64,000 nt of DNA from Bradyrhizobium ottawaense (lineage in GTDB: Bacteria; Pseudomonadota; Alphaproteobacteria; Rhizobiales; Xanthobacteraceae). The position numbers and the translations under genes are program-made. The notes under the pieces are model-generated. The model ran no database searches. It saw nothing but the letters and a program-made list of their open reading frames with translations, and was not told the DNA's origin. This document shows, piece by piece, positions 8,695-17,346 of this stretch. Each line of letters opens with the position of its first letter. The first letter of the stretch is position 1. The DNA is taken from the NCBI RefSeq assembly GCF_002278135.3, contig NZ_CP029425.2, positions 7,602,001-7,666,000 of the forward strand, in the 5' to 3' direction.

Positions 8695-10668
8695 TCAGAG
8701 CTCCATGCCGTCATTCGGATCCATGGCAACCTGGCGGGCGACGCCACGCATCTGCTGACGAAGCAGTCGAGATTGGCGGACCGCGTCCTCATCGTCGTCA
8801 AGAACCACGGCGAATTCCTCGGCTGGGGCCGGCTCGGTTGTTTCCTTGGCTATCGCGACGTGATCGGGGAGTTCGGGCTCGCGACGGAGACCACTGTTCG
8901 CGGCGTCTTCCTCTGCTTGCCCCCTGTCGGTTGGATGCGGCGCAGGCTTCAGCGTTTCAAGCGTTGACCATCCGTCCGTTCCTGATACCGTCGGATCGGG
9001 CGGCGGCAAGATCCGCTCGGTAAGCCGCCGATCCTCATAATAGCGAACCTTCTTCGCCCGGATCGGCGGTGTGCCCGCTACCATAACAATCTCGTCCATC
9101 GGCGATAGCTGCATGACCTCGCCCGGGGTTAGCAGCGGTCTCGCCGTCTCCTGGCGCGAGACCATCAGGTGTCCAAGCCAGGGGTTCAACCTGTGACCGG
9201 CATAGTTCTTCATCGCACGCATCTCCGTCGCCGTACCCAACGCGTCGGACACCCGCTTGGCGGTCCGCTCGTCATTTGTCGCGAAGCTGACGCGCACGTG
9301 ACAATTGTCGAGAATCGCATTGTTGGGCCCGTAGGCCTTCTCGATCTGATTGAGCGATTGCGCGATCAAGAAGCTCTTGATGCCGTACCCCGCCATGAAG
9401 GCGAGCGCGGACTCGAAGAAATCAAGACGTCCCAGCGCCGGAAACTCGTCGAGCATCATCAGGACTCGATGCCGGCGGTCGCGGGCGTGCAGATCTTCGG
9501 TCAGCCGCCTGCCGATCTGGTTTAGCACCAGGCGGATTAAAGGCTTGGTCCGCGAGATATCGGAGGGTGGCACCACGAGGTAAAGCGTCGTAGGGCGGCT
9601 GTTTGCGATCAGATCGGTTATCCTCCAGTCGCAGCGGCAGGTCACCTGGGCTACGACGGGATCGCGGTAAAGACCCAGGAACGACATCGCGGTGGACAGA
9701 ACGCCCGACCGCTCATTCTCGGATTTGTTGAGGAGTTCACGCGCCGTCGAGGCGACCACGGGATGGGAGCCCTTCGCGTCAAGATGCGCGGTCGTCATCA
9801 TCGCCTTCAGCGTCGCCTCGATCGGCCGCTTCGGATCGGACAGGAAAGCTGCGACGCCAGCCAAGGTCTTGTCTGCCTCGGCATAGAGAACATGGAGTAT
9901 GGCGCCGACCAGGAGCGAATGACTGGTCTTCTCCCAATGGTTCCGCTTGTCGAGCGAGCCCTCGGGGTCGACCAGGACATCGGCGACGTTCTGGACGTCA
10001 CGAACCTCCCATTCCCCGCGCCGCACCTCGAGCAGTGGATTGTACGCAGTGGACTTTGGATTGGTTGGGTCGAACAAGAGAACTCGACCATGCCGCGAGC
10101 GAAAACCGGCCGTCAGTTGCCAATTCTCACCTTTAATGTCGTGCACGATGGCCGAGCCCGGCCAGGCCAGCAACGAAGGAACGACCAAGCCAACACCCTT
10201 ACCGGACCGAGTGGGGGCAAAGCACAAGACGTGCTCCGGCCCGTCATGGCGCAGGTAGTCGTGGTCGAGCTTGCCAAGCACCACACCATCCGGACCGAGA
10301 AGTCCGGCCGCTCGAACCTCTTCCGCATCAGCCCAGCGCGCCGAGCCATAAGTCTCAACGTCCTTGGCCTCGCGCGCCCGCCACACCGACATGCCGATCG
10401 CCACCGCGATCGAAACGACGGTCCCTGATGCTGCGATGAAGGCCCCCTCGACAAAGACCTGCGGCGCATAGGCATCGTAGACGAACCACCACCAGAAGAA
10501 GATCGGCGGATAATAGATCTTGAAACCCCACAGTTCGAACCAGGGCCGCCCAAGCTGGGGCTGGTAGCCAAGTCGCCAGGCCGTCCACTCGGTTGCTCCC
10601 CAGATGGCCAGCAAGACGATCAGGCCGACAACGATCACCTGCCCCCAGAGTATTTTGGTTCCGGACAT
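8695..10668 (-). CDS. traG: Type IV secretion coupling protein TraG (VirD4 family)
   Basis: A 657-residue coupling ATPase that links the relaxase-DNA complex to the mating channel. Two N-terminal membrane segments (residues 9-30, and about 60-95) precede the cytoplasmic ATPase domain. Walker A is APTRSGKGVGLVVPSL (about residue 150) and Walker B is VLMMLDEFPALGRL, followed by the coupling-protein motif FLIAQSLNQIEKAYG. An acidic C-terminal tail may contact substrates. The relaxase gene lies 36 bases upstream, so rlxS-traG-RHH probably forms one unit. Intact. Confidence 0.93.
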   Translation of the reverse strand: MSGTKILWGQVIVVGLIVLLAIWGATEWTAWRLGYQPQLGRPWFELWGFKIYYPPIFFWWWFVYDAYAPQVFVEGAFIAASGTVVSIAVAIGMSVWRAREAKDVETYGSARWADAEEVRAAGLLGPDGVVLGKLDHDYLRHDGPEHVLCFAPTRSGKGVGLVVPSLLAWPGSAIVHDIKGENWQLTAGFRSRHGRVLLFDPTNPKSTAYNPLLEVRRGEWEVRDVQNVADVLVDPEGSLDKRNHWEKTSHSLLVGAILHVLYAEADKTLAGVAAFLSDPKRPIEATLKAMMTTAHLDAKGSHPVVASTARELLNKSENERSGVLSTAMSFLGLYRDPVVAQVTCRCDWRITDLIANSRPTTLYLVVPPSDISRTKPLIRLVLNQIGRRLTEDLHARDRRHRVLMMLDEFPALGRLDFFESALAFMAGYGIKSFLIAQSLNQIEKAYGPNNAILDNCHVRVSFATNDERTAKRVSDALGTATEMRAMKNYAGHRLNPWLGHLMVSRQETARPLLTPGEVMQLSPMDEIVMVAGTPPIRAKKVRYYEDRRLTERILPPPDPTVSGTDGWSTLETLKPAPHPTDRGQAEEDAANSGLRREPELPDHVAIAKETTEPAPAEEFAVVLDDDEDAVRQSRLLRQQMRGVARQVAMDPNDGMEL

Positions 10669-10704
10669 TCCGAGCGTCCTTCCGCAACTGAATTGGTGAG
10701 ATAG

Positions 10705-12468
10705 CTAGAGGCCGAGGTCGCGCTTGCGACCAAAGCCCCATTCAATACCACCGCCGTCCTTCACGAACCCGGTGACGTGTTGGCCGAGCCTCTTTTCTAG
10801 TTCGCGCGACCAGGGCACGAGCTGGAAGCCGAGACCATTATCGATCATGGCGAAGCGTCCCGAGGTGAGCGTCAGCCGCTGGCGATACGTGCCCGCCACA
10901 TGCTCCCCGGAGGCGGCGTTCATATGAGGCAGGCCGATGTCGGCCGAGACTTTTGCGGCAACCTCGTCCAGTTCGCGTCGACGCAACGTCTTCAGGAGGT
11001 CTCGCTGCACGGTGATGCGTTGGCCCTGCCGCCGCGCCAAGCCCTCCTGGATCAGATGCTCGGTCCGGGCCTCCATGGCGTCGCGGGTCTCGCGGCCAAA
11101 TCCACCCATGGCAAGCGGCATGGGGTCGCGTTCGACCAGCCTGTGGTCGAGCCAAGTTGCCCCTCTTGCCTTGACCTGACCACCAAGATCGAGATCGGAA
11201 CGGGCCGCGAGCACCACGGTGGGGCGCGGATCGCCGGGTGGACCGAAACTCCGGACTTCGACGATGCCGCCCATTGGCGGTGCATATTCGAACGCCTCGA
11301 GCCCTCGGAAGCGCACGTGGTGAGCGCGTCCGTCTGTTCCGTCAATCAGGGCATAGGCCTCCCCGGTCAGTTCGTCATGCAATCCGCGGTCGACCAGCCG
11401 TCCGATAATCTGGGCCGTCGGCCGTCCACTCTCAATGACGAAGTCGGCAACGCCGCGCGCTTCCCCACGCTCGGTGAAGGCGCGGTGCATGGTCTTGATG
11501 ATGTCGCCGCGCATGCCGAGATCGCGCAAGCTGCGCTCGGCCTCGAGCCCGACTATCCATTCGCCTGGTGCAGCGGAGGTAGCAAGGCCCATCCTCTCTA
11601 GCTGTTGAAGACGACCGATCATCAGGCGCCGGATCTCGGAATCGGACTTGCTCGGGTTCTCGGGGCGAAGATCGATAGTGCCGGTCTCATCGGCTGCCAA
11701 CCGGATCTCCCGATCTAGCCGCGTCCATCGTTCCGCCGTGACTTCTCTCTCCAGCGAATTGCGGATCTCGTGCTCCGGTTTTGGACCCAGTTCTATGGCG
11801 ACCAGTTCCTCGGCGCGTGACCGCAGGCCCAGGCTGATGTAGTCGCGGGAGATCACGAGATCTGCCCCTTCCTCGTCTACTCCCCGAACGAGAAGATGGA
11901 CGTGGGGATTGTCGGTATTCCAATGATCGACAGCAACCCAATCGAGCCGCGTGCCGAGATCAATCTCCATTTGCTTGGTGAGGTCGCAGGTGAAAGTCCT
12001 GAGGTCGGTCATCTCGCCGGCATCCTCAGGCGAGACGATGAACCTAAAATGATGCCGGTCGTCCTTGCATCGTTCAGCGAAAGCCGCGCTATCGGCACCG
12101 TCACTGCCGGCATCGAACATCACGGCACGCTCACCGCTTCGGGTCACGCCATCGCGCTTGAGATATGAAAGATGGGCCGTCAGAGGCGCCGAGCGGAATG
12201 CTCGTCCTTTGTGCCGGACAACACGTGCCTTCACCACGACGCGCCGCGTCGGGCTGAACAACCGACTGCGGCTGAACGCAAGCCTGCCGCGGCCAAACGT
12301 CGAGCGGCCATAAGCCGTGGAACTCCTGCCAGCCGCAGACTGACCAGAGGTGTGCCCGGCCTTCTTTGCCGCCCGCAGCACCTGGTTAATGAAGCTCTTC
12401 TGCTTCGGCGAGCGGGTATTGCGGATGCGCCCAGGCCGAATACGCAGGTCGCTATCGCCCACGCTCAC
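10705..12468 (-). CDS. rlxS: Relaxase / mobilisation nuclease with DUF3363 (RlxS/VirD2-like)
   Basis: A 587-residue relaxase that would nick oriT and pilot the strand to the recipient. The metal-binding motif is clear: VDHWNTDNPHVHLLVRG (three His), preceded by a second conserved stretch, HHFRFIVSPEDAGEM. The C-terminal half is the DUF3363 region, ending WGFGRKRDLGL. The N-terminus is basic and repetitive (AGRSSTAYGRSTFGRGRLAF). Proteins of this family (RlxS in Mesorhizobium elements) are the cognate relaxases of the rhizobial tra/trb type. The gene symbol follows that homology and is an inference. Confidence 0.85.
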   Translation of the reverse strand: MSVGDSDLRIRPGRIRNTRSPKQKSFINQVLRAAKKAGHTSGQSAAGRSSTAYGRSTFGRGRLAFSRSRLFSPTRRVVVKARVVRHKGRAFRSAPLTAHLSYLKRDGVTRSGERAVMFDAGSDGADSAAFAERCKDDRHHFRFIVSPEDAGEMTDLRTFTCDLTKQMEIDLGTRLDWVAVDHWNTDNPHVHLLVRGVDEEGADLVISRDYISLGLRSRAEELVAIELGPKPEHEIRNSLEREVTAERWTRLDREIRLAADETGTIDLRPENPSKSDSEIRRLMIGRLQQLERMGLATSAAPGEWIVGLEAERSLRDLGMRGDIIKTMHRAFTERGEARGVADFVIESGRPTAQIIGRLVDRGLHDELTGEAYALIDGTDGRAHHVRFRGLEAFEYAPPMGGIVEVRSFGPPGDPRPTVVLAARSDLDLGGQVKARGATWLDHRLVERDPMPLAMGGFGRETRDAMEARTEHLIQEGLARRQGQRITVQRDLLKTLRRRELDEVAAKVSADIGLPHMNAASGEHVAGTYRQRLTLTSGRFAMIDNGLGFQLVPWSRELEKRLGQHVTGFVKDGGGIEWGFGRKRDLGL

Positions 12469-12861
12469 GGGGCCTCCAAACGATTAAAAGCACGCACAGT
12501 GCCGAAAACGCCTTTGATTGCATTCGTAAAAACGCTAGGCGCGGCACGCGACCCGACAGACCGGCACGCTAGAACCCAAGCCATGCCAATGGCTTGCGGT
12601 TCGACCGGCGAGCCCCTTTTATCTCGACGTGCCGTGCCCATTACCCCGGTGAACCAGACAGGTGCGTGCGTCGATTGCTTCCCTGTCCGCACGGCCTTCC
12701 CCGCCATACGATCGGGTCGGCATTCACATCGTAACTTTCGAGGCGTGCTCAGGCTTCACTCACGTTACGGCCCGCTGGATTGCTCGGCCGCCTAAAGCGA
12801 CCTTTGTCACGAGGCTTCGATCCGTCCGATTGCTCGTCCAAACCGCTCGTCAGCTACCAGA
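12469..12861. other. Candidate oriT region upstream of the relaxase
   Basis: About 390 bases without a gene, directly upstream of the relaxase where oriT commonly lies. It contains a perfect 8-base inverted repeat with a 4-base loop, CAAGCCAT (12577-12584) and ATGGCTTG (12589-12596). Such a hairpin beside a nick site is typical of oriT, but I see no known nick consensus, so the assignment is positional. Confidence 0.35.
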
Positions 12862-13170
12862 TCAATCGACAACTCTCTGGGTGGATCCTTCCTCCACTGG
12901 TAATACGCGCCGTCGGGGCGCACCGTAAGCCTTCACATATTGGGGCGGGATCATCGCGACCTCATGTCCGAGCGATCGCAGCTCCCGCGCCCAATAATGC
13001 GACGCGCCACAAGCTTCCATTGCGACAAACGCTGGCGGCAAACGACGGAAGAACTCCAGAACCTGGCCGCGCCTCAACTTGCGCCGCAAGACTGGTTGCT
13101 CCATCCCGTCAACGCCATGTAGCTGAAATACGCTTTTTGACGTGTCCAAACCGATTCGAGCAATTGCCAC
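12862..13170 (-). pseudogene. IS110 family transposase, N-terminal fragment
   Basis: The first about 80 residues match IS110 transposases: MAIARIGLDTSKSVFQLHGV, then LRRKLRRGQVLEFFRRLPPA and MEACGASHYWARELRSLGHE. The frame then leaves the family after PPQYVKAYG and ends, losing the remaining DEDD residues and the serine-containing C-terminal domain. It is a dead fragment marking an old insertion between the relaxase region and the metabolic operon. Confidence 0.8.
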
Positions 13171-13310
13171 GGACGGCTCCTTCGTTTGAGGTCATCGACG
13201 ACCCCATCCTGCCACGCACACCGGTGGAAGGGGGCCGTCCACCCCAACACGAGAGCCCGGTGCGGCGGAAGCCGCACACGCGAATCGGAAAAATCCGCCA
13301 GTCCGCGGAT

Positions 13311-13493
13311 CTAGATGTCCTCGCGCGCTTGCGTCTGCGCGTCATAGATCCTGATCTGAAGCATGGGAAAGCGCTTCTTGAGTTCTTCTCCGCCTGCCCT
13401 GGCGCCGTCTCTGGTTGCAAATTCGGCCTTGAGTCGGCCATCCACTTCAAGTGCGTAACCAGAGGCCGGCAGTTCGCGGGTTGCTGCAAACAT
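13311..13493 (-). CDS. Small conserved hypothetical protein (60 aa)
   Basis: The start at 13493 gives MFAATRELPASGYALEVDGR, continuing with a Lys/Glu-rich central part (LKAEFATRDGARAGGEELKK) and RFPMLQIRIYDA. The beta-alpha-beta look and length resemble small cytoplasmic proteins annotated across Bradyrhizobium; no function is known to me. An upstream in-frame ATG at 13550 would add 19 less typical residues. Confidence 0.5.
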   Translation of the reverse strand: MFAATRELPASGYALEVDGRLKAEFATRDGARAGGEELKKRFPMLQIRIYDAQTQAREDI

Positions 13494-13781
13494 TTCATTC
13501 CCATTGTGCAGTGATGTGGTCGGGAATGATGGGTAACGTGAGTCGCCCAAACGACGCCAGACCCACCTGACCCGGTGCGCTGATCGGTCGTCGCATCTTG
13601 TGGATTGACGTCTCGCAGTGGAGCCCTTCGAGGACGGGCATTTGCATGGTCCGAACAGGGGGACGGGGTTTCAGCCAGCGCGGATGCTGCATGGACACGG
13701 CCCGACATTCCTGCCTTCCACAGCACTGGCCCGCGCAGTCACCCTCCCGCTGAGCCGACATGTGCGGCTGGCCTCTGAAAT

Positions 13782-15509
13782 TTATGCCGCCTGGAAGTGC
13801 AATTGTGGAACGGCCGCGACCAGCTTCCTCGTATAGGGTTGCCAAGGCCGTAAAAATACGTCGTCCGCTCCACCGGCTTCGACGGCCACGCCATGGTGCA
13901 TGACAAGAACGCGGTCGCTGAGGTGATGCACGACGCCGAGATCATGCGAGATGAATAGATAGCTGACACGCAAATGCGACTTGAGATCTCCAAGCAGATC
14001 GAGAATTTGCGCCTGAATGGATACGTCAAGTGCCGCGACCGGCTCGTCACACACGATGATCTTGGGGCGCGGAGCAATTGCGCGCGCGATCGCAACCCGT
14101 TGGCGTTGACCGCCCGACAGTTCCAGTGGACGCCCGGTCCTGAAGTTTGGTGACAGACCCACGAGATCAAGCAGCTCGCTGACCTCCGATTGTCGACTGG
14201 CTCTGTCGAGGGGATTTCCGCTACGTCTGGCCAAGGCATCATCAATGACACGCTCGATGGTCCAACGCGGATCGAATGAACTTAGTGGGTCCTGGTAGAT
14301 GACCGAGATATCCGATCGCCGCTGGCGGCGCTCTTTCTCAGTCGCTGCAGTCCACGGCGAGCCCTCGAGTGTCACCTCTCCTTGGTCCGGCCTTTCGAGC
14401 GCGAGCGCCATGCGTGCCACGGTCGTCTTCCCAGACCCTGACTCGCCGACGATGCCTAGCGTCTCTCCATGGCCGAGGCGAAACGAGACGTCATTGACGA
14501 CGGTACGCAGCTTGCCATCCGGTCCGCGAAAGCGCTTGACGAGCCGTTCCGCCTCAAGCAGGGGACTACAACGCTGTGCCATATTCGACTGGGTCAGCGC
14601 TCTGGTCTCTCCTTCAGCCGAGATGAAGCGCGGCGCCGTCGAGGACGAAAGACGGCTCCCGCGTGACCGGACGGATGGGATCGCCTTGAGGAGGCCCCGC
14701 GTGTAATCATGTCTCGGGTCACCAAAAATCTGTTCTGATGAGCCATGCTCGACGATTTCGCCGTGTCGCATCACAATAACCTCGTCGGCCATCTGCGATA
14801 CCACGGCAAGATTGTGGCTGATGAGAATCATGGCCTTGCCGCGTTGGCGGGTTTCGCTGAGCAGATCCAGGATTTGCGCCTGGATCGTAACGTCCAGCGC
14901 CGTCGTGGGCTCATCTGCGATCAAAAGAGCTGGATCGAGTGCGATTGCCGTCGCAATCAAGGCTCTTTGCCGTTGCCCGCCTGAAAGCTCATGTGGAAGC
15001 TGCCGCGCCTTGACCGCCGGCTCGGGCACGCCCACGAGATTCAGAAGTTCAACTACCCGTTCCGTCAAGTCTGCGCGTGTCCTGATTGCACGGTGAACAC
15101 TTAGTGCTTCACCGATCTCCTTGCCAACCGGTCTCAGCGGATCGAGCGACACCAGCGCGTCCTGTAACACAAAGCCAATGCGCTTGCCGCGCAAGGCTCT
15201 CCATTCCCTGTCACCGAGTCGATCGATATTCTTCCCCTGAAAAGTCAGGCGGTCAGCTTGGACATGAGATCGCGCCCCGGTCAGACCAACCAGCGTCCGG
15301 GCCGTAACGCTTTTGCCTGATCCCGATTCACCGACGATCGCGACGCACCGGCCTTCCTCAACCCTGAAAGAGACCCCCTTGACCACAGCTCGCCGCGAAT
15401 GCGCCGGCCCGAAGGAAACGTTGAGGTTTTGTACGGTGAGCAACGGGTCGCTAGCCGGGGGCTTTGTGGCATTTTGCCGGAAGGAAGCTGCGGGATAGGT
15501 CACGTTCAT
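13782..15509 (-). CDS. Peptide-type ABC transporter ATPase, two fused ATP-binding domains (DppD-DppF type)
   Basis: A 575-residue protein carrying two complete ABC domains. Domain 1 has Walker A VGESGSGKSVTARTLVGL, signature ELSGGQRQRALIATA and Walker B LLIADEPTTALD. Domain 2 has VGESGSGKTTVARMAL, LSGGQRQRVAIARA and IIVCDEPVAALD. Each ends with an oligopeptide-transporter tail (DYTRGLLKAIPS, PYTRKLVAAVPQ). The start at 15509 overlaps the preceding permease stop (ATGA). It energises the importer formed with the two permeases and the binding protein encoded upstream. Last gene of the operon, intact. Confidence 0.92.
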   Translation of the reverse strand: MNVTYPAASFRQNATKPPASDPLLTVQNLNVSFGPAHSRRAVVKGVSFRVEEGRCVAIVGESGSGKSVTARTLVGLTGARSHVQADRLTFQGKNIDRLGDREWRALRGKRIGFVLQDALVSLDPLRPVGKEIGEALSVHRAIRTRADLTERVVELLNLVGVPEPAVKARQLPHELSGGQRQRALIATAIALDPALLIADEPTTALDVTIQAQILDLLSETRQRGKAMILISHNLAVVSQMADEVIVMRHGEIVEHGSSEQIFGDPRHDYTRGLLKAIPSVRSRGSRLSSSTAPRFISAEGETRALTQSNMAQRCSPLLEAERLVKRFRGPDGKLRTVVNDVSFRLGHGETLGIVGESGSGKTTVARMALALERPDQGEVTLEGSPWTAATEKERRQRRSDISVIYQDPLSSFDPRWTIERVIDDALARRSGNPLDRASRQSEVSELLDLVGLSPNFRTGRPLELSGGQRQRVAIARAIAPRPKIIVCDEPVAALDVSIQAQILDLLGDLKSHLRVSYLFISHDLGVVHHLSDRVLVMHHGVAVEAGGADDVFLRPWQPYTRKLVAAVPQLHFQAA

Positions 15510-16387
15510 GGAAGCTCGATCCTTCCTTCCAGGCGTTGCTGCACGTACTGGCCGATGACAGTCACTGAGAGCGCGAAGGTAGCGATGGCGATCCCGGGCA
15601 TGACCTCGAGCCACCATGCATAGATTACGTAGTTGCGCCCGGCATTGAGCAGTGCGCCCCATTCCGATGACGGGGGCGCAACTCCCAAGCCGAGAAACGA
15701 AAGGCCGGATGCCCAAATGATGGCTTGCCCGATACCGAGCGTGAACATTGTCGCAAGCGGGCTGATTGCGTTGGGGAGGATATGCTTGAACAGGATGTCC
15801 CTGGGCGAGTGGCCTAACGCCTTTGCCGCCTCAACATAACCAGTAGCTTTGACCCTCAGAACCTGCACCCTCACCATGCGTGCATATCCTGGCGATGTTC
15901 CAAGGCCGACCGCGATAATCAGTGTCGAGACCGAGGTGCCCAACAACGAAACGAAGAGAAGCGCAAGGAACAGAGTGGGGAGAGCGAACAGGGCGTCGAA
16001 GAGCCGGCTGAGCACGTTGTCGATCCAGCCGCCAGACAGGCCCGCCGTCACGCCGAGTATGAGCGCGATGGCAAGGCTGAGCGCAGTCGCACCCAGCCCA
16101 ATGGAGAGAGACTGACCTGTCCCCGCCACGATGCGGGAATAGAGATCCCGTCCGGACTGGTCCGTCCCCAGCCAATGCGTCAATGAAGGGGCCCTGAGAG
16201 GTGACATCAAGCTCAGCGCCAACGGATCATGCGTCTGAAGCAGTTTCGGCGCAATCGCCGCGATGAGGAAGAAGGCCGTGAAGACAGTCGCGATATAGAC
16301 CGGAACCGGAAACATACGGGCGCCCGTCAGCACTCTTGCAGTGATGAACGCTTTTGTATGTCCCGCGGAGCCATTGGCGAAACTCAT
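15506..16387 (-). CDS. ABC transporter permease, DppC/OppC type
   Basis: A 293-residue inner-membrane permease. After a cytoplasmic N-terminus and first helix (VYIATVFTAFFLIAAIAPKL) comes the OppC signature HWLGTDQSGRDLYSRIVAGT, then the coupling loop EAAKALGHSPRDILFKHILP that contacts the ATPase, and LSFLGLGVAPPSSEWG. It overlaps both neighbours by four bases (ATGA), so the four transporter genes are translated as one coupled unit. Confidence 0.93.
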   Translation of the reverse strand: MSFANGSAGHTKAFITARVLTGARMFPVPVYIATVFTAFFLIAAIAPKLLQTHDPLALSLMSPLRAPSLTHWLGTDQSGRDLYSRIVAGTGQSLSIGLGATALSLAIALILGVTAGLSGGWIDNVLSRLFDALFALPTLFLALLFVSLLGTSVSTLIIAVGLGTSPGYARMVRVQVLRVKATGYVEAAKALGHSPRDILFKHILPNAISPLATMFTLGIGQAIIWASGLSFLGLGVAPPSSEWGALLNAGRNYVIYAWWLEVMPGIAIATFALSVTVIGQYVQQRLEGRIELP

Positions 16388-17346
16388 GCCTCTTTCATCC
16401 TCGGGTCGACGAGTTGTATCGTGAGATCCACGATCAAGCTGGCGGCGACAAACAGCGCAGCTGAAACCAGGATCACCCCTGACACGACCGGGACATCGCG
16501 TGTGGACGATGCTGCGACAAGGACGCCGCCGAGCCCCTGACGGCCGAAGACCGCTTCGATCAATACGGCGCCCGACAGCAGCTTGCCTATGATCCAGCCG
16601 GAAAGGGTGATCCCCGGCAAGGCCGCATGGCGCAGAGCGTGACGTAGACGGAGGCTGAGATCACCTGTGCCGCGCATTCTCGATGAGGTGATGAAAGGCT
16701 GATCAAGAACCCGCGTGAATCCGCTCAAGACCGCTTGACCAAGGAAGCCGTAGATTTCCAAGGCCAGGGCCATCGTAGGCAGAACGAGGCCCATGAGGGT
16801 GTTGCCGCCCACGACAGGAAACAAGCGAAGCTGGATCGCGAAAACGACCAGCAGGATTGTCGCCAGCCAATAGGGCGGCAGGGTTGCCAGGAAGACCTGA
16901 AACCCGCCTAGCGCCTTGGACCATATGTTGTTACGGCCGGCGAAAAGAACCGTGGTCGTGATGGTGATGATCCAGGCGGTCAACATGGCGGCAAAAGCGA
17001 GCGCAATCGTTGGTCCGATCTGGCGCGCAATCAGGTCTGTGACAGGTTGATATTGGACGTAGGACTGCCCAAGGTCTCCGTGCATCACGTCCCTTACATA
17101 CTTTCCGTATTGCACGAAGACGGGTTGATCGAAGCCATATTTGGCATTGATGGCGAGTAGCTGGTCCCGAGGAATCTCTCCCACGTTTCCGCTATTTGCA
17201 TTGAAGATGATCTGGGCCCGTTCCCCGGGCATCAGAAACTGCACAAAGAAGGTAAATGTCGCCGCGGCCCAAACCACGATCAGGCCGGACAAGAGCCGGC
17301 GCGCTAGCCAAAGGCTTTGATGGCCTATCGTCTTCACCGCATTCAT
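16384..17346 (-). CDS. ABC transporter permease, DppB/OppB type
   Basis: A 320-residue permease with about six membrane segments. It has the DppB features: an N-terminal helix followed by a periplasmic loop (GQSYVQYQPVTDLIARQIGP), the EAA-like coupling loop RMRGTGDLSLRLRHALRHAA, and the C-terminal EAVFGRQGLGGVLVAASSTR stretch. It would form the import channel with the next gene. Start and stop overlap the neighbours by four bases. Confidence 0.92.
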   Translation of the reverse strand: MNAVKTIGHQSLWLARRLLSGLIVVWAAATFTFFVQFLMPGERAQIIFNANSGNVGEIPRDQLLAINAKYGFDQPVFVQYGKYVRDVMHGDLGQSYVQYQPVTDLIARQIGPTIALAFAAMLTAWIITITTTVLFAGRNNIWSKALGGFQVFLATLPPYWLATILLVVFAIQLRLFPVVGGNTLMGLVLPTMALALEIYGFLGQAVLSGFTRVLDQPFITSSRMRGTGDLSLRLRHALRHAALPGITLSGWIIGKLLSGAVLIEAVFGRQGLGGVLVAASSTRDVPVVSGVILVSAALFVAASLIVDLTIQLVDPRMKEA

